Source: JBCCEJ01 sp039030335 (lineage in GTDB: Bacteria; Pseudomonadota; Gammaproteobacteria; HK1). Taken from it: DNA of 15,019 nucleotides. The notes beneath the pieces are model-generated. The model had not been told where the DNA came from, searched no databases, and was given only the letters and a program-made list of their open reading frames with translations. Positions 1-7,207 of this stretch are shown here, one piece after another (position 1 is the first letter of the stretch; each line of letters begins with the position of its first letter). Location of the stretch: NCBI GenBank assembly GCA_039030335.1, contig JBCCEJ010000105.1, forward strand, positions 1 to 15,019, given 5' to 3'. The position numbers and the translations under genes were made by a program.

Positions 1-243
1 CTGAGACCACTACCTGACAGCCGCTCATCGGATAGACAACTTGCATCAGGTTGTAACCTCAACAGCGCTCACAACCGAGCCTGACCAGAGCCAGGCATGA
101 CGACCGGCGACAGGCGCATCGTCAACGGTATTTCAATTCCCATGTTACACCGTTTGCGGCAACGGGCCGGTCTGTCCGACCGAATGAGGCGAACGGCGTT
201 GCGGCTTGCCCGCGTACCTGCCACCGACGCGCCGCCGAACGGG
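1..243. other. Intergenic region downstream of purA, no recognised gene
   Basis: This stretch follows the purA stop and I recognise no complete gene or tRNA in it. On the minus strand two small perfect stem-loops lie side by side: arms 178-182 with 168-172, and arms 161-165 with 150-154. Neither has a T-run, so a Rho-independent terminator is not supported. At 48-59 the + strand reads AGGTTGTAACCT, two 5-bp inverted arms around GT, which could be an operator or chance. An ATG at 46-44 on the minus strand follows a GAGG about 9 nt upstream and stays open to the window edge (15 codons, starting MQVVYPMSG). It could be the start of the next gene, but it is too short to judge. In related bacteria rnr or a tRNA-Leu often follows purA; neither can be confirmed here. 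Confidence 0.5.
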
Positions 244-1536
244 TCAGTCGAACGGGTGATGCGCCACCACCGTCTCCATCCGTTCCGGCCCGGTCGAGAT
301 GATGGCAACTTCGGCTCCCACGAGTTCGGCCAGGCGATCCAGGTAGGCACGCGCGGCAGCCGGCATCTGCTCCATCCGGGTCAACCCCGCCGTCGGCTCC
401 GACCAGCCGGGCATTTCCTCGTATACCGGTTGTACACGTGCCCAGGCATCCCCGCCAACCGGCGGCCGTTTGGTGCGTTCACCATCGACGTCATAGGCAA
501 CGCAAATCGAAACTCGTTCGAGCCCGTCCAACACATCGAGTTTGGTGATCGCAAGTCCCGATATGCCGTTCAGGCGCACCGCGTGACGCAGCGCTACCGC
601 GTCGAGCCAGCCGCATCGCCGCGGCCGCCCCGTGGTGGCGCCAAACTCGTCGCCCACGCGGCCCAGATGCTCACCGACAGCGTCGTTCAGTTCCGTCGGA
701 AACGGGCCGCCTCCAACTCGCGTCGTATAGGCCTTGGTGATACCCAGCACGTAGTCGATGCTGCCCGGCGCAAAACCACTGCCACTGGCAGCGCCGCCGG
801 CCGTCGTCGTCGATGAAGTGACATACGGGTAGGTGCCGTGATCGATATCGAGCAGCGTACCCTGCGCACCTTCGAACATGATGCGCTCGCCATTGTCGTG
901 CGCCTCGAACAGAGCATCACCCACGTCGCACACGTAAGGTCGGAGGAAAGCGGCCGCCTCTCTCGCCTCGGCGAGTATCGCATCGTAGTCGAGCCCCGGG
1001 CCGTTAAGGTAGGTAGTCAGGACGTGATGGTGGTAGTCGACCACTGCGGCCAGCTTGGACTGGAGCACCGTATCGTCGAACAAATCACAAACGCGGATGC
1101 CGCGGCGGGCGATCTTGTCTTCGTAGGTTGGTCCGATGCCACGCCCGGTCGTGCCGATGGCAGCTGCGCCCTGACTTGCTTCGCGGGCCTGATCCAGCTG
1201 TACGTGGTAGCTCATGATGAGTGCACAGGCCTGTGAAACGCGCAGTCTTTCGGTTACCGGGACGCCCTGGGATTCGAGCGCCTCAACCTCTTTCTTGAGC
1301 GCAGCCGCCGACAAGACGACGCCGTTGCCGATATAGCATCGGACGCCTTCGCGCAAAATGCCCGACGGCACGAGATGCAACACGGTCTTGCGGTTGCCGA
1401 CAACCAGCGTGTGGCCGGCATTGTGGCCGCCCTGAAATCTCACCACCGCGCCCGCCCGCTCGGTGAGGAGGTCAACGAGTTTACCCTTGCCTTCGTCACC
1501 CCACTGGGTGCCGATTACGACCACTGCTTTAGCCAT
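244..1536 (-). CDS. purA: Adenylosuccinate synthetase PurA
   Basis: PurA makes adenylosuccinate from IMP and aspartate with GTP, the first committed step from IMP to AMP, in the cytoplasm. The 430-residue product is close to the 432 of E. coli. Signatures visible in order: the N-terminal GTP-binding loop with WGDEGKGK at 12-19 (catalytic Asp14), GGHNAGHT at 36-43 with the catalytic His42, the IMP-binding GTTGRGIGP at 128-136, the long FEGAQGTLLDIDHGTYPYV block from 221, TTGRPRRCGW at 301-310, and the guanine-specifying TKLDVLDG at 331-338. The ATG start fits the family N terminus (MAKAVVVIGTQWGDEGKGK); the upstream GATAGAGAC gives only a weak ribosome-binding site. It lies 124 bp after hisZ, the last identifiable gene of the hfq-to-purA order. 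No PurR-type operator is evident. The call is secure. Confidence 0.98.
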   Translation of the reverse strand: MAKAVVVIGTQWGDEGKGKLVDLLTERAGAVVRFQGGHNAGHTLVVGNRKTVLHLVPSGILREGVRCYIGNGVVLSAAALKKEVEALESQGVPVTERLRVSQACALIMSYHVQLDQAREASQGAAAIGTTGRGIGPTYEDKIARRGIRVCDLFDDTVLQSKLAAVVDYHHHVLTTYLNGPGLDYDAILAEAREAAAFLRPYVCDVGDALFEAHDNGERIMFEGAQGTLLDIDHGTYPYVTSSTTTAGGAASGSGFAPGSIDYVLGITKAYTTRVGGGPFPTELNDAVGEHLGRVGDEFGATTGRPRRCGWLDAVALRHAVRLNGISGLAITKLDVLDGLERVSICVAYDVDGERTKRPPVGGDAWARVQPVYEEMPGWSEPTAGLTRMEQMPAAARAYLDRLAELVGAEVAIISTGPERMETVVAHHPFD

Positions 1537-1560
1537 GTCTCTATCCGATCACGTGGCTCG

Positions 1561-1589
1561 CCGTTCGACGGCTGGCAGCGGACGAACGG
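1561..1589 (-). other. Inverted repeat in the purA leader
   Basis: In the 124-bp hisZ-purA gap, CCGTTCG at 1561-1567 and CGAACGG at 1583-1589 form a perfect 7-bp inverted repeat around a 15-nt loop. It ends 24 bp upstream of the purA ATG. It could be a leader stem-loop or a protein-binding site. It does not resemble the PurR consensus and has no T-run, so I do not call it a terminator. Function is unknown. Confidence 0.4.
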
Positions 1590-1660
1590 AAGCCCTGGTT
1601 GATGTGAATCTCGATCTCTTCGGGGAATTTCGACTCTAAATCTGCGCGCGGAAATGGACT

Positions 1661-2854
1661 TCAGTCGAGCGCCTTGAGGACAACCCGTCCGCCGCCGTCA
1701 ACCTGCAGTTCGTGTGTGCAATCCGGGTGCCGCGAGGCTCCGGGCAGGCGTTCTACCACCCGTCGGCCCGCGGCTCGCAAGCGCCGCACCTCCGCGCCCA
1801 TTGCCGGCGACCCGTCCGCAGGTGCTTCAATCACCTCACGCGAAATGGGCCGAGGCCCTCCCAACAACAACAAAGTGCGCAGGTCGGTGCTGAAGCCCGT
1901 CGCGGGGCGCGCCCTTCCGAATGCGGCGCCGATATCGTCATACCGTCCGCCGCGCGCAATCTCCTCGCCGTGACCACTGGTGTAGGCAGCAAACACGACG
2001 CCGGGATGATAGTGGTAGCCGCGCAACTCGGCCAGATCTATATGCACTTCAACGGGCGACACCCGGCTGGTCACGCCGGCCGCAAGCTGCTCCAGCTGAC
2101 CGAGCGCGGCATGGATTTCCGCATCGCCCGACCCGAGCACCTCGCGTGCACGCGCGAGCGTGTGCAAATCGCCATGCAGTTCGTTCAGCGCCACCAGCCC
2201 GTCGCGCCATGGACTCGGAGGCAGTCCCCCGGCAATCGCGCGAACATCGGTACCAGACTTGCGCTGTAGCGCTTCGAACAGAGCCGCTTGCCGGCTTGCT
2301 TCGAGGCCTGCGCGCGCGGCTAGTCGTCTGAAGATTCCGACGTGCCCCAGTTCGAGGTGCAATGGTTTGATAGCCGCCGCCGTGAGCGTCTCCAGCATCA
2401 GCGTGACCACCTCCACGTCGCTCTCGACGCCGGCGTGACCGTAAAGCTCCGCGCCGACCTGCACGGGAGAGCGGCTTCGTGCGACGCCGTCCGGCAGCGT
2501 GCGCAGGACGGTACCGATATAGCAGAGGCGATTGATCCCATGCGCCTCGGATTGGCGCGCATCGATGCGGGCGACCTGCGGTGTCATGTCCGCTCTGACG
2601 CCAAGCGTGCGGCCGGACTCGAGATCAGTCAGCTTGAAGGTTTGCAGATCAAGGTCGCCGCCCGACCCGATGAGCAGCGAATCCAGGTACTCCACCAACG
2701 GGGGGATGACCAGTTCGTAGCCCCAGCTGTCGAAGAGGTCCAACAGCTGTCGCCGCAGAGCTTCGTAGCGAGTGCCCTCGGGAGGAAGAACCTCGGCGAG
2801 TCCCGACGGCAGCTGCCATCGGGCGTGCAACCCAGAGGCGTGAGACGTGCTCAT
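1661..2854 (-). CDS. hisZ: ATP phosphoribosyltransferase regulatory subunit HisZ
   Basis: HisZ is a catalytically dead paralogue of histidyl-tRNA synthetase. It forms a complex with the short form of HisG and is needed for the first step of histidine synthesis and its feedback control. The 397-residue product keeps the class II synthetase core: WQLPSGLAEVLPPE at 13-26, RADMTPQVAR at 87-96, QVGAELYG at 132-139 and GGRYDDIGAAFG from 302. The position of the HisRS histidine-binding signature reads RGYHYHPGVVFAAY (278-291), the HisZ form, and the C-terminal anticodon-binding domain of true HisRS is missing. Its ATG overlaps the DUF2065 stop by 4 nt (ATGA), so translation is probably coupled; no separate Shine-Dalgarno is obvious. 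hisG is not in this window. HisZ between the hfl genes and purA is common outside the enterics. Confidence 0.95.
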   Translation of the reverse strand: MSTSHASGLHARWQLPSGLAEVLPPEGTRYEALRRQLLDLFDSWGYELVIPPLVEYLDSLLIGSGGDLDLQTFKLTDLESGRTLGVRADMTPQVARIDARQSEAHGINRLCYIGTVLRTLPDGVARSRSPVQVGAELYGHAGVESDVEVVTLMLETLTAAAIKPLHLELGHVGIFRRLAARAGLEASRQAALFEALQRKSGTDVRAIAGGLPPSPWRDGLVALNELHGDLHTLARAREVLGSGDAEIHAALGQLEQLAAGVTSRVSPVEVHIDLAELRGYHYHPGVVFAAYTSGHGEEIARGGRYDDIGAAFGRARPATGFSTDLRTLLLLGGPRPISREVIEAPADGSPAMGAEVRRLRAAGRRVVERLPGASRHPDCTHELQVDGGGRVVLKALD

Positions 2855-3051
2855 CGCGCCAATGCCAGCAGAACCGCGCCGGCGACCATGCTGAGCAGGC
2901 CAGCGGTGCGGAGCGAACCGTCGCTCATGTCGCGAATCCGGTCCAGAGTCTCACGCACGCCGCGCGGATGCACGAACGGGAGTATCCCTTCGAACACGAG
3001 CAACAACGCTATCGCCGTGAACAGATCCGTCCAGTCGAGCGACCACTCCAT
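2851..3051 (-). CDS. DUF2065 (YjeT-like) small inner-membrane protein
   Basis: A 66-residue protein with two predicted membrane segments, roughly residues 8-26 and 48-65, joined by a short charged loop containing PRGVRETLDRIRDMSD. This is the layout of the DUF2065/YjeT family (E. coli YjeT has 65 residues), which is nearly always found directly after hflC. Its biochemical role is unknown. Position suggests a link to the HflK-HflC membrane complex, but that is inference from context only. The gene begins 43 bp after hflC and overlaps hisZ by 4 nt. The site upstream of the ATG (CAGGTG about 10 nt away) is a weak ribosome-binding site, so expression may depend on read-through from hflKC. Confidence 0.88.
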   Translation of the reverse strand: MEWSLDWTDLFTAIALLLVFEGILPFVHPRGVRETLDRIRDMSDGSLRTAGLLSMVAGAVLLALAR

Positions 3052-3094
3052 CGGTCCGGCACCTGGACTGGAATTTCAGCGGCGGCCGCCAGCC

Positions 3095-3973
3095 TCAGGG
3101 CCGGCGGTTGCCGCTCGGGTCTTTGAAGTAACGGAAGAACTCCGAGTCAGGCTTCATCAGCAACACGTCTGAGTTGCCGCCGAAACTCGCTCGGTAAGCA
3201 CTCAGGCTACGGTACAGCGCGTAGAACTCGGCGTCCTGGGAGTAGGCCAGCGCGTAGATCTCGGCGGCCGACGCATCACCCTCACCGCGAGTCTGTTCAG
3301 CGTCCTTGTTGCCTTCGGCGAGCAACACCTCGCGCTCACGTTCGGCTCGGGCCCGAATGACTTTCGCCTCTTCTTCACCTCGGGAGCGGAACTGCTTCGC
3401 GACTTCGGTACGCTCTGCCTCCATACGCTGGAACACCGAGCTGCTGACCTCATCCGGAAGGTCGATACGCTTGATCCGAACGTCGACGATCTCGATTCCA
3501 AGATTGCGGGCATACTCCGACAGCTCTTCTGTCGCAATCTTCATGATGTCAGCGCGCTCGCCGGAAACCACGTCCGCGATACTCCGCGTCGAGAACTCAT
3601 CCTTGAGCCGTTTTTGCACCACTTCCGAGAGACGCTGCGCAGCGCGCGCTTCGCTTCCGTCGTTGGTCGTGAAGTAGCGGGCCACGTCGCGGATGCGCCA
3701 CTTCACGAACGAATCGACCTTGACGTTCTTCTTCTCGCTCGTCAGAAACAACTGAGGCTCGGAGTCTAACGACTGAATGCGTCCATCGAACTTCAGCACG
3801 TTCTGGAAAAACGGCAGTTTCAGGTGGAATCCCGGTTCGAAGTCGGATCGTTTGATCTCACCGAGCTGGGCGAGGATGGCTCGTTCAGTCTGGTGCACGG
3901 TAAAAACGGATTGCGACCCGACAAGGGCAGCGAACAGCACCAGAATCAGCAGTGCCAGGCGACCTTGGGTCAT
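3095..3973 (-). CDS. hflC: Protease modulator HflC (SPFH/band 7 membrane protein)
   Basis: HflC pairs with HflK to build the large inner-membrane SPFH complex that encloses FtsH and limits its access to membrane substrates. The 292-residue protein has one N-terminal membrane segment (about 5-22), with the rest predicted on the periplasmic side. The band 7 domain follows (Thr-Glu-Arg-Ala-Ile onward, about 27-190), then a charged helical region rich in Glu/Arg/Ala (about 190-240), matching the SPFH coiled coil. It is shorter than E. coli HflC (334 residues) but within the range seen in other Proteobacteria. Start: ATG overlapping the hflK stop by one base (TGATG), with a strong GGAGG 8 nt upstream at 3982-3986 inside the hflK end. 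Co-translation with hflK at matched levels fits a two-subunit complex. Confidence 0.96.
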   Translation of the reverse strand: MTQGRLALLILVLFAALVGSQSVFTVHQTERAILAQLGEIKRSDFEPGFHLKLPFFQNVLKFDGRIQSLDSEPQLFLTSEKKNVKVDSFVKWRIRDVARYFTTNDGSEARAAQRLSEVVQKRLKDEFSTRSIADVVSGERADIMKIATEELSEYARNLGIEIVDVRIKRIDLPDEVSSSVFQRMEAERTEVAKQFRSRGEEEAKVIRARAEREREVLLAEGNKDAEQTRGEGDASAAEIYALAYSQDAEFYALYRSLSAYRASFGGNSDVLLMKPDSEFFRYFKDPSGNRRP

Positions 3974-5169
3974 CAGCGTGTCCTCCCGCGTGAATCGTTG
4001 CGTGGGCGGCGCACATCATCGAGCGCGCTGCGACCGGCGTTAACAACCGACTGTTCGAGCTGCGAAGAGCGGCCCGCCATCGTATCGTTGGAACGCTGCA
4101 TCAGACGGTCGAGCGGCAGGTAGGTCAGGTTATTGCCCCCTTCCACGTCGATCATGACTTTGTTGCTGTTCGCGAGCACTGACTCGACCGTTTCGAGGTA
4201 GATACGCTGCCGGGTGACCTCAGGCGCTTTCTTGTATTCGGTCAGCACCTTCAGGAAGCGGCTGGTCTCACCTTCAGCGGCAGCGACGACACGTTCCTTG
4301 TAAGCCAGTGCCTGCTCGCGAAAGGCATTCGCCTCACCGCGTGCTTTCGGCACGATATCCGCGGCGTAAGCCCGCGCCTCGTTCTTGGTCCGCTCTTCAT
4401 CCTCGCGCGCTTTCACGGCGTCGGCGAAGGCGGCCTGCACGGGCTCTGGCGGCTGTGCCTGCTGCATGTTCACACTGAGCACGAGTAGACCGGTGCCGTA
4501 CCGGTCCAGGATCACCTGTATCGCAGTGCGTGCCTCTTCGGCGACGGCGCTACGGCCTTCAGTCAACACCGAGTCCATCGTTTCTTTCCCGACGATCTCG
4601 CGCACGGCACTCTCGGTGGCCTGACGCAGGGTTTCGTCAGGGTTGTTCACCTTGAACAGGAAATCGGGTGCGTCTTTGACCTGGAACTGAACCGCGAACT
4701 GAAGATCGACGATATTTTCGTCCTTCGTCAGCATGAGCGACTCGTGCTCCACCGAACCTTGCCCGGCGATGTTGCGGAAACCGATATCGGCACTGCGCAC
4801 GCGCTTTACGTTGACGAGCTGCACGCGGTCGATCATGTACGGTGCCCAATGTGGGCCGGGCTGTTCGACGCGATGGAAGGCGCCAAACCGCGTTACGACA
4901 GCCTCTTCCGCCGGCTCGACGATATAAATCCCCGCCAGAACCCAGCCGATGAGCAGCACACCGAGTACGATGCCGATGCCGACACTGCCGAAGCCACTGC
5001 CCCCGCTCGACTGGCCGCCGCCGCCGCCGCCGCCGAACATGTTGCCGAGCTTGCCTTGCAGCTTGCCGAGCACCTCGTCCAGATCCGGCGGGCCTTGTTG
5101 GCCATTTCGGCCGTTGGATCCCCACGGGTCACGATCATTATTGTTCCCGCCGGGTTGATTCCAAGCCAT
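3973..5169 (-). CDS. hflK: FtsH protease activity modulator HflK
   Basis: HflK is the partner of HflC in the FtsH-HflKC complex of the inner membrane. The 398-residue product starts with the family's Gly/Asn/Pro-rich cytoplasmic segment (MAWNQPGGNNNDRDPWG), including a run of seven glycines at 46-52. One membrane helix follows (about 63-84), then the band 7 domain from about 85, an Ala/Glu/Arg-rich helical segment near 255-305 and a disordered charged tail. The ATG start has GGAG at 5177-5180, 7 nt upstream, and fits the family N terminus. Unlike E. coli, where hflX and hflK are close, a 301-bp gap with a likely promoter separates them here, so hflKC may be controlled apart from hflX. The call is secure. 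Confidence 0.97.
   Translation of the reverse strand: MAWNQPGGNNNDRDPWGSNGRNGQQGPPDLDEVLGKLQGKLGNMFGGGGGGGQSSGGSGFGSVGIGIVLGVLLIGWVLAGIYIVEPAEEAVVTRFGAFHRVEQPGPHWAPYMIDRVQLVNVKRVRSADIGFRNIAGQGSVEHESLMLTKDENIVDLQFAVQFQVKDAPDFLFKVNNPDETLRQATESAVREIVGKETMDSVLTEGRSAVAEEARTAIQVILDRYGTGLLVLSVNMQQAQPPEPVQAAFADAVKAREDEERTKNEARAYAADIVPKARGEANAFREQALAYKERVVAAAEGETSRFLKVLTEYKKAPEVTRQRIYLETVESVLANSNKVMIDVEGGNNLTYLPLDRLMQRSNDTMAGRSSQLEQSVVNAGRSALDDVRRPRNDSRGRTR
5014..5034 (-). repeat. (GGC)7 trinucleotide run inside hflK
   Basis: Seven consecutive GGC codons (GCC on the + strand) encode Gly46-Gly52 in the N-terminal linker just before the HflK membrane helix. All seven glycines use the same codon, so it is a true microsatellite and not only a protein bias. 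Gain or loss of one unit would stay in frame and change linker length. Confidence 0.9.
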
Positions 5170-5211
5170 TGAGAATCTCCGTCAAACAGGCCAGAAGAGG
5201 CCGATGGCTGC

Positions 5212-5241
5212 AATATGGGTACACGGTGTGGACACGACAAG
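5212..5241 (-). promoter_or_regulatory. Candidate hflK promoter (sigma70 and/or sigma32-like)
   Basis: On the minus strand TTGTCG (5240-5235) and CATATT (5217-5212) are separated by 17 nt, each matching 4 of 6 sigma70 consensus bases. The same bases also read as CTTGTC (5241-5236), then 15 nt, then ACCCATAT (5220-5213), which is close to the sigma32 pattern CTTGAA-N13-15-CCCCATNT. A start near 5205 would leave a leader of about 36 nt with the hflK ribosome-binding site in place. hflKC belongs to the FtsH quality-control system, so heat-shock control is plausible. The call rests on pattern matching only. Confidence 0.4.
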
Positions 5242-5408
5242 TTGCCCTTGGTGCTGCCCCATGGCGATTTTGTACAAGTCCTGATTGTTTGACGTCGTCC
5301 GGGCGATGCTGAATTCGACTACGCCAAAATCCGGGCGCTACGACCCGACTGCGGACCCGTCTGTGTGCAATCCGATGTCGGGCTGGCGACGGGTCGGGAT
5401 TTCCGGAG

Positions 5409-5442
5409 AAACGGCGCCGTGCAGGAAACCCAGGCGGCGTTT
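5409..5442 (-). terminator. Possible weak terminator after hflX
   Basis: About 29 nt after the hflX stop, AAACGCCGCC and GGCGCCGTTT can pair as a 10-position stem with a single C-C mismatch around a 14-nt loop. Only a short T-run (GTTTCT) is available, partly inside the stem, so termination would be partial at best. Its position just before a separate hflK promoter supports a transcription boundary between hflX and hflK. Confidence 0.35.
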
Positions 5443-5470
5443 TGATGAAAGACTCGAGAGAATCGACCGG

Positions 5471-6892
5471 CTATTGTGCCAACTTGACTCGCGGTGCGCC
5501 AGTTTCTGCGCCTTCACGCAAAGTCGGACCCGAAGCACCGTCACGGTCAGCCAGCACGGCCACGCGGCCGAACGGCGTGGCCGGCTCAGGCTCGCCCAAT
5601 TCGGCCGCCTCTGCCCACCAGGCGGCTTCAGACCCGCCCAGGACCTGTGCAAGAAGCGACTCGCTGGCCCTCACCGAGACGATCCAGCCACGCGGATCGT
5701 CGGTGCGTTCCGACTCGATCTCAAACCGCTCGAAGAGGCGCGCGCGCAGTGCGCCAGCAGCCCAGGGAATCAACACGGAATGTCGTTCGACCCGGCCTGC
5801 GAGCCGTTCTGTCAGCACTTCCTGGAGCAGCGCCACGCCCTCGCCGGTAGCCGCCGACAACCAGACGCGCCACGGCGTTCCGCTCGCGTCGCGGTCGACC
5901 CTGGGCGTGGCGTCGTCCACCGTGTCGATTTTGTTACAGACCACGACACGGGGGACAGAATCGGCGCCGATGCGGGTCAGGACGTCTTCGACCTGCGCAC
6001 TTTTCTCGGCCCGTTCCGGATCGGACGCGTCGACAACGTGCAGCAACAAATCGGCGGCGCTGGACTCCTCCAGCGTGGTCTCGAAGGCCGCAACCAGCTC
6101 GTGCGGAAGGTGGCGCACGAAGCCGACCGTGTCGGCCAGCACGGCCGCTGCACCACCCGCGAGCGCGACTTTGCGCATCGTCGGGTCCAAGGTGGCGAAC
6201 AGCCGGTCTTCAGACAGTACATCAGCCGCTGTCAGACGGTTGAACAGCGTGGATTTGCCGGCATTGGTGTAGCCCGCCAATGCGATCATCGGCACCTCAG
6301 CCCGCTGCCTTGCACGCCGTCCGAGATTGCGCCGCGCGCGTACGGCGTGCAGACGGCCCCGAATCTGTTTGACGCGTTGGTTGAGGAGGCGGCGGTCTGT
6401 CTCGAGCTGTTTTTCCCCTGGCCCGCGCAGACCGATCCCACCCTTCTGCCGCTCGAGATGAGTCCAGCCCCGTACCAGGCGTGTGGACATATGTTCGAGT
6501 TGCGCCAGCTCGACCTGGAGTTTGCCCTCGTAGGAATAAGCGCGCTGCGCGAAGATATCGAGAATGAGCCGCGTGCGGTCGAGCACGCGGCACTTCAAAA
6601 TGCGCTCGATATTGCGTTCCTGTGACGGGCTGAGAGGCACGCCGAAGATAACAACCTCGGCGTCCCGCTCCCGGCGCAGGGCCCCCAGTTCTTCGAGCTT
6701 GCCGCTTCCTAGATAGTGCCCGGGGTCCGGATCGCGTCTCGACGCATTCAGTTCGCCCACCACCGCTACGCCAGCAGAACGCGTCAAATCACGCAGCTCC
6801 TCCGCCTCAGCGTGACTTGCCTGTACGCCGCTCGGATGAACCAGCACGGCACCGTCGCCATCGGCGCGGCGCTCATCTTCTACTCTAAACAA
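5471..6892 (-). CDS. hflX: Ribosome-dissociating GTPase HflX
   Basis: HflX is a GTPase that binds the 50S subunit and splits stalled ribosomes, mainly under stress. With the start chosen here the protein has 473 residues, longer than E. coli HflX (426) because of a C-terminal extension. An N-terminal HflX subdomain (about 15-200) contains the family block GWTHLERQKGGIGLRGPGEK and QLETDRR. The G domain follows: GYTNAGKST at 207-215 (G1), DTVGF at 254-258 (G3), NKID at 320-323 (G4) and SAATGEG at 346-352 (G5). Start: a TTG at 6892 has GAGG 6 nt upstream (6899-6902) and gives MFRVED..., close to the usual MF-x-R start of the family. A GTG at 6904 is in frame four codons earlier but has no ribosome-binding site. 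The gene lies after hfq with a gap of about 66 bp. Confidence 0.96.
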   Translation of the reverse strand: MFRVEDERRADGDGAVLVHPSGVQASHAEAEELRDLTRSAGVAVVGELNASRRDPDPGHYLGSGKLEELGALRRERDAEVVIFGVPLSPSQERNIERILKCRVLDRTRLILDIFAQRAYSYEGKLQVELAQLEHMSTRLVRGWTHLERQKGGIGLRGPGEKQLETDRRLLNQRVKQIRGRLHAVRARRNLGRRARQRAEVPMIALAGYTNAGKSTLFNRLTAADVLSEDRLFATLDPTMRKVALAGGAAAVLADTVGFVRHLPHELVAAFETTLEESSAADLLLHVVDASDPERAEKSAQVEDVLTRIGADSVPRVVVCNKIDTVDDATPRVDRDASGTPWRVWLSAATGEGVALLQEVLTERLAGRVERHSVLIPWAAGALRARLFERFEIESERTDDPRGWIVSVRASESLLAQVLGGSEAAWWAEAAELGEPEPATPFGRVAVLADRDGASGPTLREGAETGAPRVKLAQ

Positions 6893-6958
6893 ACAGAACC
6901 TCACCCGGCCGCGTGCCGGATGTGCCCACCGCCCCCGCTTTGCCCGGGATCGTCGCGG

Positions 6959-7198
6959 TCACTCCTCGGCGGCGTCGTCCGGCCGCGGCAACTTCACGTT
7001 GCGCGCTGGCACGACGGTAGAAATAGCGTGTTTGTAGACCATCTGGCTGACGGAGTTCTTCAGCAGTACTACAAACTGGTCGAAAGATTCGATCTGCCCC
7101 TGAAGTTTGATTCCGTTCACCAGGAAAATGGATACGGGCACGCGCTCCTTGCGCAGAGCGTTCAAGAACGGATCCTGCAACGACTGCCCCTTGCTCAT
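6959..7198 (-). CDS. hfq: RNA chaperone Hfq
   Basis: Hfq is the hexameric Sm-like chaperone that pairs small RNAs with mRNAs. The 79-residue protein has a full Sm core with the standard numbering intact: Gln8 and Asp9, the Sm1 motif around NGIKLQGQIESFDQFVVLLKN (28-48) with Lys31, Gln41 and Phe42, and the Sm2 motif YKHAIST (55-61) with Lys56 and His57 of the proximal uridine-binding pocket. The C-terminal tail is very short (about 10 residues), unlike the long tail of E. coli Hfq. The ATG at 7198 is preferred because GAGGAG lies 9 nt upstream and the family starts MSKGQSLQDPFLN; in-frame codons further upstream are leader sequence. The gene sits between miaA and hflX, the conserved location. 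Confidence 0.98.
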   Translation of the reverse strand: MSKGQSLQDPFLNALRKERVPVSIFLVNGIKLQGQIESFDQFVVLLKNSVSQMVYKHAISTVVPARNVKLPRPDDAAEE

Positions 7199-7207
7199 GT
7201 TCTTATT

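Larger units (their letters stand above)
5170..5470. other. hflX-hflK intergenic region (301 bp)
   Basis: This is the largest gap in the window. No convincing gene is present; a 26-codon ATG reading frame on the minus strand lacks a ribosome-binding site and a recognisable product. Reading in the direction of transcription it holds a mismatched stem-loop soon after hflX (5409-5442), a cluster of inverted repeats at 5344-5398 (GACCCGTC 5354-5361 with GACGGGTC 5388-5395, plus CCCGAC 5344-5349 able to pair with GTCGGG at 5377-5382 or 5393-5398), an 8-bp palindrome TTGTACAA (5269-5276), a likely promoter at 5212-5241 and the hflK ribosome-binding site. Confidence 0.6.

Noticed and set aside
1..243. 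tRNA-Leu after purA
   Set aside because: Some gammaproteobacteria have one here, but I see no cloverleaf, no GGTTCRA T-arm and no CCA end on either strand.
3077..3092. GGCGGCCGCC palindrome between hflC and DUF2065
   Set aside because: The arms abut with no loop, so no hairpin forms from it, and short GC palindromes are expected by chance in this composition.
2342..3172. 276-codon + strand frame across hisZ, DUF2065 and the end of hflC
   Set aside because: It crosses three well-supported genes antisense and shows no domain.
5184..5264. Small minus-strand ATG frame (about 26 codons) in the hflX-hflK gap
   Set aside because: No ribosome-binding site, no recognisable sequence, and it runs through the candidate promoter.
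5285..6625. 446-codon open frame on the + strand opposite hflX
   Set aside because: It lies antisense to a fully motif-supported HflX, has no recognisable domain and is rich in Arg, Ala and Pro as expected from a shadow frame in high-GC DNA.
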